A program made the position numbers and the translations under genes. Shown piece after piece: positions 15,507 through 23,670 of a stretch of 41,342 nt of DNA (positions within the stretch are counted from its first letter, which is position 1; the number at the start of each line of letters is the position of its first letter). Origin of the DNA: RUG11462 sp051877275 (GTDB lineage Bacteria > Bacillota > Clostridia > Oscillospirales > Acutalibacteraceae); assembly GCA_051877275.1 (NCBI GenBank), contig JBJEIS010000139.1:1-41342 (forward strand), given 5' to 3'. The notes beneath the pieces are model-generated. The model had not been told where the DNA came from. It saw nothing but the letters and a program-made list of their open reading frames with translations, and did not search any database.

Positions 15507-16625
15507 ATGAAATTCAAAATGGAAAAAGTATTATGTATGGTTTTAGCAATTGTTATGATGATGACAGCATTTGCATCATGCGGCAGTTCAAAAGAATCAA
15601 CAGAAACAGAAACAACCGCTGCAAGCAGCGAGGCAACAGTATCAAATGAAGATATTATTAAAAAAGCTGCTCAGGCAGGTAAGGTAGGTAACTGGGGACT
15701 CGGTAACCAGTATGAGATTCAGGCTCTTCTTTCAAAATATGAGCTTCCAACCGATTATCTCTCACAGGCATTTGATATGGACGGATTTGATTCAGATGAA
15801 ATTTGGCTTGCTTCTGCAATGACTTACAATGAATTAGGTCTTGTTAAAAACGATTATGAAGGCGGATACGGCTACGGCGATACCGTTGGAGTAGTTGATA
15901 TGAACGATGAAGGCGTAGCAATGCTTGAAGATAACCTTTTCTGTACAAAGGAATTTGCAAAAGAAAATCCTAACACAGTTAAAGCATTTATTTCAGCTTC
16001 ATTAAAAGGTTGGGCTTATGCTTGCGAAAATCCTGAAGAAGCTGCCGAAATCGTATATGAATACGGCTCATCAGTTTCTGCTGACCATCAGGCATTTATG
16101 GCAAAAGAGGTTAAAAAGCTTGTTGAAACAGATATGAACGGTAATGCGGTTTCAGATCTCGGCAAGATGGATGAAACTGCTATGCAGCAAACTCTTGACC
16201 TTGCAAAGAAATATCTTGAAATTGACGATTCTTCTGCAAAAGAAGCGCTCAGCAAGATGACTCTTGACGACATTCGCGATACATCATTTATCGAAGATGC
16301 AGATAATTACGGCACACCTGAAAAAACAAGCGTTTCAATTCAGTTGAAATGGTTGCCGCAGGCACAGTTTATGGGATATTTTGTAGCAGATAAAAAAGGT
16401 TATTACAAAGATGTCGGACTTACAGTTAACATTGTTTCAGGCGGCGGCGATGTTTCAGAAACAGTAGCAGTTCAGAACGGAACAGTTGACTTCGGTGTAA
16501 CTTGGGTAACTAACCTTATCAATGCAAATGCATCAGGTTCTACACTTCTTGAATTGGCACAGATTTATCAAAGATCAGGACTTGTTCTTTGCTACAAGAA
16601 AGATAACTCAAATCTTTTTAATTAA
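15507..16625 (+). CDS. NMT1/THI5-type substrate-binding lipoprotein, apparently circularly permuted
   Basis: The 372-residue product has a lipoprotein signal (FASC, lipidated Cys25) and a Ser/Thr/Glu linker. In the usual family order the mature protein begins with VSIQLKWLPQAQFMGYF and reaches GNWGLGN after about 110 residues. Here the order is reversed. GKVGNWGLGNQYE, ASAMTYNELGLV, DMNDEGVAMLED and SSVSADHQ-type segments come first (residues 58-262). Then comes a linker ADNYGTPEKT like that normally preceding the fold, and then SIQLKWLPQAQFMGY...VDFGVTWVTN...QIYQRSGLVLCYKKDNS (276-368) at the C-terminus. All parts are present in one frame. The cut lies at about the first lobe-to-lobe crossover. 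It should still fold as a two-lobed receptor for the importer. A tandem duplication trimmed at both ends would produce this layout; an assembly error is the main alternative. Confidence 0.85.
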   Translation: MKFKMEKVLCMVLAIVMMMTAFASCGSSKESTETETTAASSEATVSNEDIIKKAAQAGKVGNWGLGNQYEIQALLSKYELPTDYLSQAFDMDGFDSDEIWLASAMTYNELGLVKNDYEGGYGYGDTVGVVDMNDEGVAMLEDNLFCTKEFAKENPNTVKAFISASLKGWAYACENPEEAAEIVYEYGSSVSADHQAFMAKEVKKLVETDMNGNAVSDLGKMDETAMQQTLDLAKKYLEIDDSSAKEALSKMTLDDIRDTSFIEDADNYGTPEKTSVSIQLKWLPQAQFMGYFVADKKGYYKDVGLTVNIVSGGGDVSETVAVQNGTVDFGVTWVTNLINANASGSTLLELAQIYQRSGLVLCYKKDNSNLFN

Positions 16626-16632
16626 TTTATTG

Positions 16633-16667
16633 TTGAATGGTATTCGCTTTTTGCGAATACCATTCAA
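16633..16667 (+). promoter_or_regulatory. Intercistronic hairpin after the binding-protein gene
   Basis: A perfect 15-bp stem (16633-16647 with 16653-16667, core GAATGGTATTCGC) with a TTTTT loop lies between the binding-protein stop and the dihydropyrimidinase RBS. No T tract follows, so it is more likely an mRNA-stabilising or partial-termination element that keeps receptor mRNA abundant relative to the enzymes, as seen in other binding-protein operons. Confidence 0.65.
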
Positions 16668-16692
16668 GCGAACATAAGGAGTGAAAACAGAT

Positions 16693-18054
16693 ATGGATAT
16701 GATTATTAAAAACGGAACAATAGTTTCAACAACAGGAAAATATAAAGCTGATATTGCAGTTGAAAACGGAAAAATAACTGCTATTGCAGAAAGCATAGAC
16801 GCTCACGATTGTGATAATGTTGTTGATGCAAGCGATTTGCTTGTTCTTCCGGGAGCGATTGACGCGCATACTCATCTTGCAATGCCTTTCGGCGGCACAA
16901 TTTCATCGGATGACTATTTTGCCGGAACCAGAGCGGCTGCGTGCGGCGGCACAACAACTGTTTTTGACTTCGTGCTTCAGGACTTTGACGAGGGAATGGT
17001 AGATGCGATTAAGCGCAGAGATGCACTTTGCGCGCCGAATGCCGCTGTTGATTATGCTTTTCATATTGCAATAAAAGATGTGCACGGCGAGCTTATCAAC
17101 ACAATGGATGACGCTGTTGCGTATGGTGTTCCGTCGTTTAAAGTCTTTATGGTATATGATTTTGGTGTAACTGATGATGTTTTTTATCAGGTGCTTGAAA
17201 AATCAAAGACTAACGGAGCAACAATAAGTGTTCATGCGGAAAATCGAGACCTTGTAAATCTTAATTGCAAGAGATTCATTGAAGAGGGTAAAACCGATGC
17301 TTGGTATCATTATCTTTCTCGTGATGAGGCAATTGAGGGCGAGGCTGATATAAGAGCAATTAATCTTGCAAAAAAAGCCGGAGTGCCGCTTTATATAGTA
17401 CATCTTGCTAATAAGCAGGGCGTTGATGCGGTAACACAGGCAAAAGATGAAGGCTATCCTATTTATGCAGAAACCTGTCCGCAGTATCTTGAATTTACAA
17501 GCGATGTTTATAAAAGAGAGGACGGAAGAAATTTTGTTTGCTCACCTCCTATGAAAGGACAGGAAAGTCAGGATGCTTTGTGGGCTGCAATTAAGAGAGG
17601 CGATATAGATACAATTTCAACAGACCATTGCCCGTTTACTCTTGCTGAAAAAGATTGGGGCAAGGATGACTTTACAAAGATACCTAACGGTTGCGCCGGT
17701 ATTGAAAATATGTATCCATATATGTTGAGCGCCGCCAACAAAGGTGAGATTACATTTGAAAAAGTCGTTGAAGTGTGCTGCGCTAATCCGGCGAGAATTT
17801 TCGGTTGTACCGATAAAGGTTCTCTTACGGTAGGCAAGGATGCTGATATAGTGCTTTATGACCCTAAAAAAGATTTTACAATTACAAACGATAAAATGCA
17901 TTCGGATTGTGACCACACAATCTGGGAAGGTATCGAGGTTCACGGATATCCTGTTAAAACCTACTCACGAGGCCGTTTGGTTTATGATAACGGCGAGTTT
18001 AAAGGCGAAGCAGGCTGGGGCAAGTTTGTAAAACGCGCACCAAGAGAGATTTAG
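16693..18054 (+). CDS. hydA: Dihydropyrimidinase / D-hydantoinase
   Basis: The 453-residue amidohydrolase opens dihydrouracil/dihydrothymine to N-carbamoyl-beta-amino acids. Binuclear zinc-site residues are visible: His59 and His61 in DAHTHLAMPFGG, the carboxylated Lys150 in VPSFKVFMVYDFG, His181 in SVHAEN, His237 in IVHLANKQG and Asp311 in STDHCPF. Length and spacing fit cyclic imidase family members. I chose the ATG at 16693 (AAGGAG upstream); a GTG twelve bases earlier overlaps the RBS and a second ATG lies six bases later. Placement between the importer and the dehydrogenase makes pyrimidine ring opening the likely job rather than general hydantoin cleavage. Confidence 0.93.
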   Translation: MDMIIKNGTIVSTTGKYKADIAVENGKITAIAESIDAHDCDNVVDASDLLVLPGAIDAHTHLAMPFGGTISSDDYFAGTRAAACGGTTTVFDFVLQDFDEGMVDAIKRRDALCAPNAAVDYAFHIAIKDVHGELINTMDDAVAYGVPSFKVFMVYDFGVTDDVFYQVLEKSKTNGATISVHAENRDLVNLNCKRFIEEGKTDAWYHYLSRDEAIEGEADIRAINLAKKAGVPLYIVHLANKQGVDAVTQAKDEGYPIYAETCPQYLEFTSDVYKREDGRNFVCSPPMKGQESQDALWAAIKRGDIDTISTDHCPFTLAEKDWGKDDFTKIPNGCAGIENMYPYMLSAANKGEITFEKVVEVCCANPARIFGCTDKGSLTVGKDADIVLYDPKKDFTITNDKMHSDCDHTIWEGIEVHGYPVKTYSRGRLVYDNGEFKGEAGWGKFVKRAPREI

Positions 18055-18078
18055 TTTATTATAAAAGGAGGTGCTTTT

Positions 18079-19575
18079 GTGGTTGATAAAAAGTACAGTG
18101 AGTTGTTTTTGGGTAAAGAGGCGGCAAAATGTATGCTTTGTTACAAAGCGTCTTGTACGGCGGCTTGTCCTAAAAATTTAGCTCCGGATAAATTCATTCG
18201 GTCCGTAAGATTTGATAATAAAAGCACCGCTTTCAAATATTTAAATAAAGAAACCTGTGAAAATTGCGATGCGCCTTGTGAAAAGGCTTGTTCATATTAT
18301 GATGAACCGATAAGAATAAAGGAAATGGCGCTTTTAGGTGAAAAAACACCTGAAAGAGCTGAAAAAATTTCGCTTGAAACAGAGTTTTGCGGTTTGAAAT
18401 GCGAAAATCCGTTTTTCTTGTCTTCATCAATAGTTGCCGGTAATTATGAAATGTGCGTTAATGCATTAAAAGCCGGCTGGGCAGGAGTTGTTTATAAAAC
18501 AATAGGTTTCTTTGTACCTAAAGAGGTTTCGCCGAGATTTGACGCAACCGAAAAAGAGGGAACGCCTTTTATAGGCTTTCGCAATCTTGAGCAGATTTCA
18601 GATAAGCCTTTACAGGAAAATCTTGAAACCTTAAGAAAATTAAAAAGAGATTTCCCTACAAAAATAATCGTAGCTTCAATTATGGGGCAGGATGAAAATG
18701 AATGGGAAGAGCTTTCAAGACTTGTTACGCAGGCGGGAGTGGATATTATTGAATGCAATTTCTCTTGCCCGCAGATGACGCAATCAGGCTTGGGTTCAGA
18801 TGTGGGAATTAACCCGGAACTCGTTTCAAAATATACCGCGGCGGTAAAGCGCGGAACGAGCCTTCCTGTTCTTGCAAAAATGACACCGAATATTACAAAT
18901 ATGGAAGTACCTGCCATCGCAGCTGTTGAGGCAGGAGCCGACGGCATTGCCGCAATAAATACAATAAAAAGTATAAGCGGATTATCAATTGAAAAATTAA
19001 TGCCTCCGCCGCACATTTTCGGCAAGTCGGCTGTTTCGGGATATTCGGGAAAAGCGGTTAAACCTATTGCTTTGCGGTTTATAAATGATATGGCAAGACA
19101 TAAGGATTTAAAAAACATTCCGCTCTCAGGTATGGGCGGAATAGAAACATGGCATGACGCGGCTGAATTTATTGCGCTCGGATGCAGCAATATTCAGGTT
19201 ACAACCGCAGTTATGCAATACGGTTACAGAATAATCGACGATCTTGTTTCAGGACTTGAAAATTATCTTTATGAAAGCGGTCTTTCATCAGTTTCAGAGC
19301 TTGTAGGCAAGGCGCTTTGTAACATTGTTGATGCTGATATGCTTGACAGAGACACAGTAGAATTTCCTCGCTTTGAAAAGGAAAAATGCGTAGGCTGCGG
19401 CAGATGTTATATTTCCTGCTCAGATGCCGGACATCAGGCTATTGAGTTTGATACAAAGCAAAGAAAACCTGTTTTAAACGGATTGAAATGCGTAGGCTGT
19501 CAGCTTTGCCGATTGGTTTGTCCTGCGGCTGCAATAGGTAAAACCAAACGAATTAAGCGAATGGGTAAAGCTTAA
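18079..19575 (+). CDS. preA: PreA-type dihydropyrimidine dehydrogenase with extra N-terminal Fe-S domain, no flavin/NAD(P)H partner
   Basis: The 498-residue enzyme should reduce uracil/thymine to the dihydro form. The N-terminal ~75 residues carry eight cysteines in two sets (C18/C21/C26/C30 and C60/C63/C67/C71), like the two [4Fe-4S] clusters of domain I in mammalian DPD and PreT. An FMN-binding dihydroorotate-dehydrogenase-like barrel follows, with the active-site Cys230 in ECNFSCPQM. The C-terminus has a two-cluster ferredoxin domain (CVGCGRCYISC and CVGCQLCRLVC). The FAD/NADPH-binding domains of PreT or DPD are absent here and not encoded nearby, so electrons may come from ferredoxin or a remote subunit. 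The GTG start follows AAAGGAGGTGCTTTT. Confidence 0.9.
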   Translation: MVDKKYSELFLGKEAAKCMLCYKASCTAACPKNLAPDKFIRSVRFDNKSTAFKYLNKETCENCDAPCEKACSYYDEPIRIKEMALLGEKTPERAEKISLETEFCGLKCENPFFLSSSIVAGNYEMCVNALKAGWAGVVYKTIGFFVPKEVSPRFDATEKEGTPFIGFRNLEQISDKPLQENLETLRKLKRDFPTKIIVASIMGQDENEWEELSRLVTQAGVDIIECNFSCPQMTQSGLGSDVGINPELVSKYTAAVKRGTSLPVLAKMTPNITNMEVPAIAAVEAGADGIAAINTIKSISGLSIEKLMPPPHIFGKSAVSGYSGKAVKPIALRFINDMARHKDLKNIPLSGMGGIETWHDAAEFIALGCSNIQVTTAVMQYGYRIIDDLVSGLENYLYESGLSSVSELVGKALCNIVDADMLDRDTVEFPRFEKEKCVGCGRCYISCSDAGHQAIEFDTKQRKPVLNGLKCVGCQLCRLVCPAAAIGKTKRIKRMGKA

Positions 19576-19602
19576 AGATATTATAGAAAAGAGGTTAGGT
19601 CG

Positions 19603-20766
19603 GTGGCTATTTCATTATCAAGACTTTTTGCAGATTCCGAGAGAATGTACGGGATTAAGCTTGTTGCGGGCAAAAAAGGTTTAAAAAGCCTTGTTAGGTG
19701 GGTGCATATTATTGAAGATGCAGAAGTCACCGGTTTTATTCACGGAAACGAGCTTGTTTTTACAACCGGCATTGTTCACCGTGATAATCAGTGGATTTAT
19801 GATTTTGTTTTAAATCTTCGCGAAAAGGGAGCAGTAGGTCTTGTTTTAAACTTAGGTCCTTATATAAAAGACGTTCCGCCAGAGGTTATAAAACATTGTA
19901 ATGAAAATGATTTTCCGCTGTTTACAATTCCTTGGGATAAAAGGCTTATAGATGTTACTTATGACTATTGCCACAGAATCATCGCTAATGAAGAACATGA
20001 GGCAGGATTAGCCTCAGCATTCAGAAACCTCATTTTCAATCCCGTAAATGAGGAAGCATATATTCATACGCTTTCAAGACGCGGATTTCAGCAAACCTCA
20101 AACTATACGCTTATGGTAGTTAAAGCATTGCAAAATGATGAGGTTATACCTGCTGACAAGTGGCATGAATCCAGATTTGAGCTGCAAGCTGTTTTAAACA
20201 GTATTGATAAACCGATGTTTATGTTTGTTCAACAAAACACATTTGTGATTGTCGGTATAGATTTTGAAAATGAAAAAATTGATAATTATCTTTCTGTTTT
20301 GGTCGAAGAGTTAAAACGAAAGTTATATGCAACTGATGTTTATATCGGAGTATCAAATTCAAATTTAGGATATAACGGAGTTCCGCTTTGTTATAATCAG
20401 GCGCTTACTGCAGTTAAAATCGGAATGCAGCATAACAAAACGATAGTACACTACGGTGATACGGGATTATATAAAATAGTTTATTCTGTTGAAAACCGAA
20501 AAGTTATTGAAGAATACTATAATTCATACTTAAAAAGCATTGTTCATCACGATAAAATCAATAATACAGACTATTTGAACACGCTTGAATGTTATTTGAA
20601 AAACGACTGCAGTGTTCAGGCGGTTTCGCAGATAATGAATGTTCATCGCAACACCGTTAATTATAAAATTAAATTTTTAAAAAAGAACTTTAATTTATCT
20701 TTTACAAATAAAAATATTGCTGAGCTTGTAACTGCATTTATTTGTAAAGATATTTTAGAAAAATAA
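19603..20766 (+). CDS. PucR-family transcriptional regulator
   Basis: This 387-residue protein has the PucR layout. The N-terminal purine-catabolism-regulator domain (about 5-125; SLSRLFADSERMYGIKLVAGKKGL, WVHIIEDAEVTGFIHGNELVFTTG) is followed by a GGDEF-like middle region. The C-terminal HTH_30 domain (about 325-385) contains LNTLECYLKNDCSVQAVSQIMNVHRNTVNYKI. Such regulators commonly activate purine or pyrimidine catabolic operons in response to pathway metabolites. Its location inside the operon suggests self-controlled induction. The GTG start is preceded by AGAGG and leaves a 27-bp gap from the dehydrogenase gene. Confidence 0.88.
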   Translation: MAISLSRLFADSERMYGIKLVAGKKGLKSLVRWVHIIEDAEVTGFIHGNELVFTTGIVHRDNQWIYDFVLNLREKGAVGLVLNLGPYIKDVPPEVIKHCNENDFPLFTIPWDKRLIDVTYDYCHRIIANEEHEAGLASAFRNLIFNPVNEEAYIHTLSRRGFQQTSNYTLMVVKALQNDEVIPADKWHESRFELQAVLNSIDKPMFMFVQQNTFVIVGIDFENEKIDNYLSVLVEELKRKLYATDVYIGVSNSNLGYNGVPLCYNQALTAVKIGMQHNKTIVHYGDTGLYKIVYSVENRKVIEEYYNSYLKSIVHHDKINNTDYLNTLECYLKNDCSVQAVSQIMNVHRNTVNYKIKFLKKNFNLSFTNKNIAELVTAFICKDILEK

Positions 20767-20780
20767 GGAGTGAATTTACT

Positions 20781-22103
20781 ATGACAGGTGAAGAAATCAA
20801 AAATATGCAGACAAAATATGTTTTGCAGTCCTGGTCAAAACAAAAAAATCTTAATCCTATTCCGATTGAAAAAGCCGACGGAATTTATATGTATGACGCC
20901 GAGGGAAACCGTTATACAGATATGTCGTCGCAGCTTGTAAATCTTAATGTAGGACATAATAATAAAGAGATTATAAACGCAATTAAGGAGCAGGCTGAAA
21001 AATATTGCTATCTTTCTCCTTCTTACGGTTCCGAACCGAGAGCAAAACTTGCTAAAATGCTGATTGAGAGAATGCCTGACAATATGGGCAAGGTGTTCTT
21101 CACAAACGGAGGTGCGGACGCAAATGAAAATGCTGTAAAAATTGCAAGAATGTTTACCGGCAGACAAAAGATTTTTTCACGCTATCGCAGCTATCACGGT
21201 TCAACTTACGGTGCGGGTAATTTAACAGGTGAACCAAGAAGATATCCGCTTGAGCCGGGTGCTCCGGGATTTGTAAAGTTTTTTGATCCTTATGTTTACA
21301 GAGAAAAAATTAATTTTGAGAGCGAAGAAAAAGCAGCCGAATATTATGTGGATAAGCTTCGTGAGCAGGTTTGCTACGAGGGTCCTTCAAATGTTGCGGC
21401 AATTGTAATGGAGACTATTACAGGCTCAAACGGTGTTATTATTCCACCGAAAGGCTATCTTAAAGGCGTAAGAAAAATTTGCGATGATTACGGAATTATG
21501 ATGATTTGCGATGAAGTAATGGCAGGCTTTTGCAGAACAGGTAAAATGTTTGCTTTTGAAAACTTTGATGTTAAACCTGATATTGTAAGCTTTGCAAAAG
21601 GTGTTACCTGCGGCTATGTTCAGCTCGGCGGCTGCGTTGTATCAAAAGAAATTGCAGAATTTTTTGACGATAACACTTTGATGTGCGGTCTTACTTATTC
21701 GGGACATCCGCTTGCATGTGCTGCGGGAGTTGCTTGTCTTGAATATTATGACAAGGCAAACATTCTTGATAATGTTAATAAATCGGGCAAGGCATTAGGA
21801 GAGGCTCTTGAAAAAATCAAAGCCGACCATAAGTGCGTGGGCGATGTAAGATACATCGGCTTGTTTTCTGCTATTGAGCTTGTGAAAGATAAAGAAACCA
21901 AAGAACCGCTTGTTCCTTACGGCAAAGACCCTGACGGCATAATGGGTAAAATTATAAAAATGCTTAAAGATAAAGGCTTTATGACATATTCTCATGAAAA
22001 TATGATTCTGATTTCACCACCTTTAATTATTACCGAGGAACAGGTTAAAGAAGAAATGAGCAAGGTTGATGAAGTTCTTTATGAAGTAGATAAAACAATC
22101 TAA
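20781..22103 (+). CDS. Class III PLP aminotransferase, probable beta-alanine transaminase
   Basis: The 440-residue enzyme is a fold-I omega-aminotransferase: MSSQLVNLNVGHNN near the N-terminus, FFTNGGADANENAVKIAR for phosphate binding, MICDEVMAGFCRTG with the PLP-ring Asp, and the Schiff-base lysine near residue 273 in SFAKGVTCG. In this operon the natural substrate is beta-alanine (and 3-aminoisobutyrate from thymine), giving malonate semialdehyde with 2-oxoglutarate or pyruvate as acceptor. Substrate assignment is from context. The ATG follows AAGGAGTGAATTTACT, 14 bases after the PucR stop. Confidence 0.87.
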   Translation: MTGEEIKNMQTKYVLQSWSKQKNLNPIPIEKADGIYMYDAEGNRYTDMSSQLVNLNVGHNNKEIINAIKEQAEKYCYLSPSYGSEPRAKLAKMLIERMPDNMGKVFFTNGGADANENAVKIARMFTGRQKIFSRYRSYHGSTYGAGNLTGEPRRYPLEPGAPGFVKFFDPYVYREKINFESEEKAAEYYVDKLREQVCYEGPSNVAAIVMETITGSNGVIIPPKGYLKGVRKICDDYGIMMICDEVMAGFCRTGKMFAFENFDVKPDIVSFAKGVTCGYVQLGGCVVSKEIAEFFDDNTLMCGLTYSGHPLACAAGVACLEYYDKANILDNVNKSGKALGEALEKIKADHKCVGDVRYIGLFSAIELVKDKETKEPLVPYGKDPDGIMGKIIKMLKDKGFMTYSHENMILISPPLIITEEQVKEEMSKVDEVLYEVDKTI

Positions 22104-22120
22104 AGGAGATTTTTTTGAAA

Positions 22121-23224
22121 ATGAGTTTTCAGTATTATATGCCTACAAAGATTGTAATGGGTAAAAATTGTATTAAGGAAAATCCTAAATTATTTTCGGA
22201 TTTCGGTAAAAAAGCAATAGTGGTAACAGGAAAACATTCGGCAAAGGCAAACGGCTCGCTTGATGATATTGTTTCTGTGTTTGAGCAGGAGAATATTGAA
22301 TATTGCCTTTTTGATAAAGTAAACAGCAATCCTGATATAGATACGGTTTATGAGGGTGCAGAGTTTGCAAAAGCAAACAATGCCGAGTTTGTTGTGGCAA
22401 TCGGCGGAGGTTCGCCGATGGATGCGGCAAAGGCAATTGCTTTGTTGTCAGCTCAGAATGTAGAAAAAGACGACCTTTTTTCCGGCAAATATGAAAATAA
22501 AATTCTGCCTATGATTTTTGTTCCTACAACCGCAGGTACAGGCTCGGAGGTTACCCAATATTCAATTCTAACCAATCATAAGGCTAAAACAAAAACTACA
22601 CTTTCAACTTCTTTTATGTTCCCGGATGTGGCGCTTTTAGATGAAAGGTATATGAAAAATCTTTCGCAAAAAACTACTGTTAACACAGCGATTGACGCCC
22701 TTACCCATTTGATAGAAAGCTATCTTTCGGTTAAAGCCAATGCGGTTACAAAAGCTTTATCGCTTGAGGGAATAAGAATGATTGCCTCTGAGTTTGAAAA
22801 TTTGGCTGAATTTTCACTTGATGATGAGGCGAGAAGAAAACTGCTTATAGCTTCGACTTTCGGAGGTATGGTAATTGCTCAGACCGGCACAACCGCCGTT
22901 CATTCAATGGGCTATTCTTTAACTTATTTTAAAAATATTGACCACGGCAGAGCCAACGGTTTGCTGATTGCAGAGTTTTTAAAGTTTGTTCAGGATAAAA
23001 TGAGCAGCGATGTTGATGAAATACTGAAAGCATTGAACATGGAAGATTTAGATGAGTTTTCAGCAGTGATTGACGGGCTTTTGAAAGAAAAAGAAGACAT
23101 TAGTGAAGATGAATTAAAAGACTTTTCGCAAATTGCCATAAAAGCCAAAAATATAATGAATTGTTCGGTAGTTTTAAATGCAGACGATCTTTTGAAAATA
23201 TACCGCAGTTCATTTAAAAAATAA
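22121..23224 (+). CDS. Iron-containing alcohol dehydrogenase, probable malonate semialdehyde reductase
   Basis: The 367-residue protein is a group III (Fe-ADH) enzyme. An N-terminal NAD(P)-binding region carries GGGSPMDAAKAIA, and metal ligands are visible as Asp192 and His196 in DALTHLIE, His261 in AVHSMGYS and His275 in DHGRANG. Next to a beta-alanine transaminase its likely role is reducing malonate semialdehyde to 3-hydroxypropionate, which regenerates NAD(P)+ and removes a toxic aldehyde. The start is ambiguous: the ATG at 22121 resembles family starts, but a TTG at 22115 is better spaced (six bases) from GGAG. Confidence 0.87.
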   Translation: MSFQYYMPTKIVMGKNCIKENPKLFSDFGKKAIVVTGKHSAKANGSLDDIVSVFEQENIEYCLFDKVNSNPDIDTVYEGAEFAKANNAEFVVAIGGGSPMDAAKAIALLSAQNVEKDDLFSGKYENKILPMIFVPTTAGTGSEVTQYSILTNHKAKTKTTLSTSFMFPDVALLDERYMKNLSQKTTVNTAIDALTHLIESYLSVKANAVTKALSLEGIRMIASEFENLAEFSLDDEARRKLLIASTFGGMVIAQTGTTAVHSMGYSLTYFKNIDHGRANGLLIAEFLKFVQDKMSSDVDEILKALNMEDLDEFSAVIDGLLKEKEDISEDELKDFSQIAIKAKNIMNCSVVLNADDLLKIYRSSFKK

Positions 23225-23245
23225 TTAATTCCCGGAGGTGATAAA

Positions 23246-23647
23246 ATGGGTAATTCAAGAATGAAAAAACCGGAAATTTCATTTAAAGGCATTTTATTGC
23301 CTGACCATTTCAGAACAGTAGGCTCTTTTGATTATATAAAAGCCCCATCAGAGATTCCGGTGGTGATTGAGGTTAAAAATGATACAAAGAAGAAGCTTGA
23401 TTTTAAAATTTCTTGGGACGGAGAAATTTATGCTTACGCAAGATGTACGCCTGAATTTTTAAAACTGAGCGACAAAAATGATGTTTCACAAATCGGAGAT
23501 TTGACGGCGTCATTAAACGATTGGGACGATAAATTTGCTTTAACATTTGATAACACTGACGACAATAAAGAGTATTCTTATTTTGTATCTAAAGAAGATG
23601 TTATATATTTGTTAAACAATTGTTGCAGAATTCCCGAACAAAAATAA
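23246..23647 (+). CDS. Unknown 133-residue protein in the pyrimidine operon
   Basis: I do not recognise this protein. It is acidic-to-neutral, has no signal peptide or membrane segment, and looks like an all-beta domain (alternating hydrophobic residues in EIPVVIEVKNDTKKKLDFKI, then GEIYAYARCTPEF). It ends in Asn/Cys-rich LLNNCCRIPEQ. No known catalytic motif is visible. The ATG is preceded by a strong GGAGGTGATAAA. It lies 21 bp after the alcohol dehydrogenase and 23 bp before the amidohydrolase, all in one orientation, so it is very likely coexpressed and possibly an accessory or assembly protein for one of them. That role is inference. Confidence 0.75.
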   Translation: MGNSRMKKPEISFKGILLPDHFRTVGSFDYIKAPSEIPVVIEVKNDTKKKLDFKISWDGEIYAYARCTPEFLKLSDKNDVSQIGDLTASLNDWDDKFALTFDNTDDNKEYSYFVSKEDVIYLLNNCCRIPEQK

Positions 23648-23670
23648 AATTATTAAAGGAGATAATCATT

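Noticed and set aside
15507..16625. Frameshifted or truncated receptor gene
   Set aside because: The reading frame is clean and both parts of the fold are present in full; the order, not the content, is abnormal.
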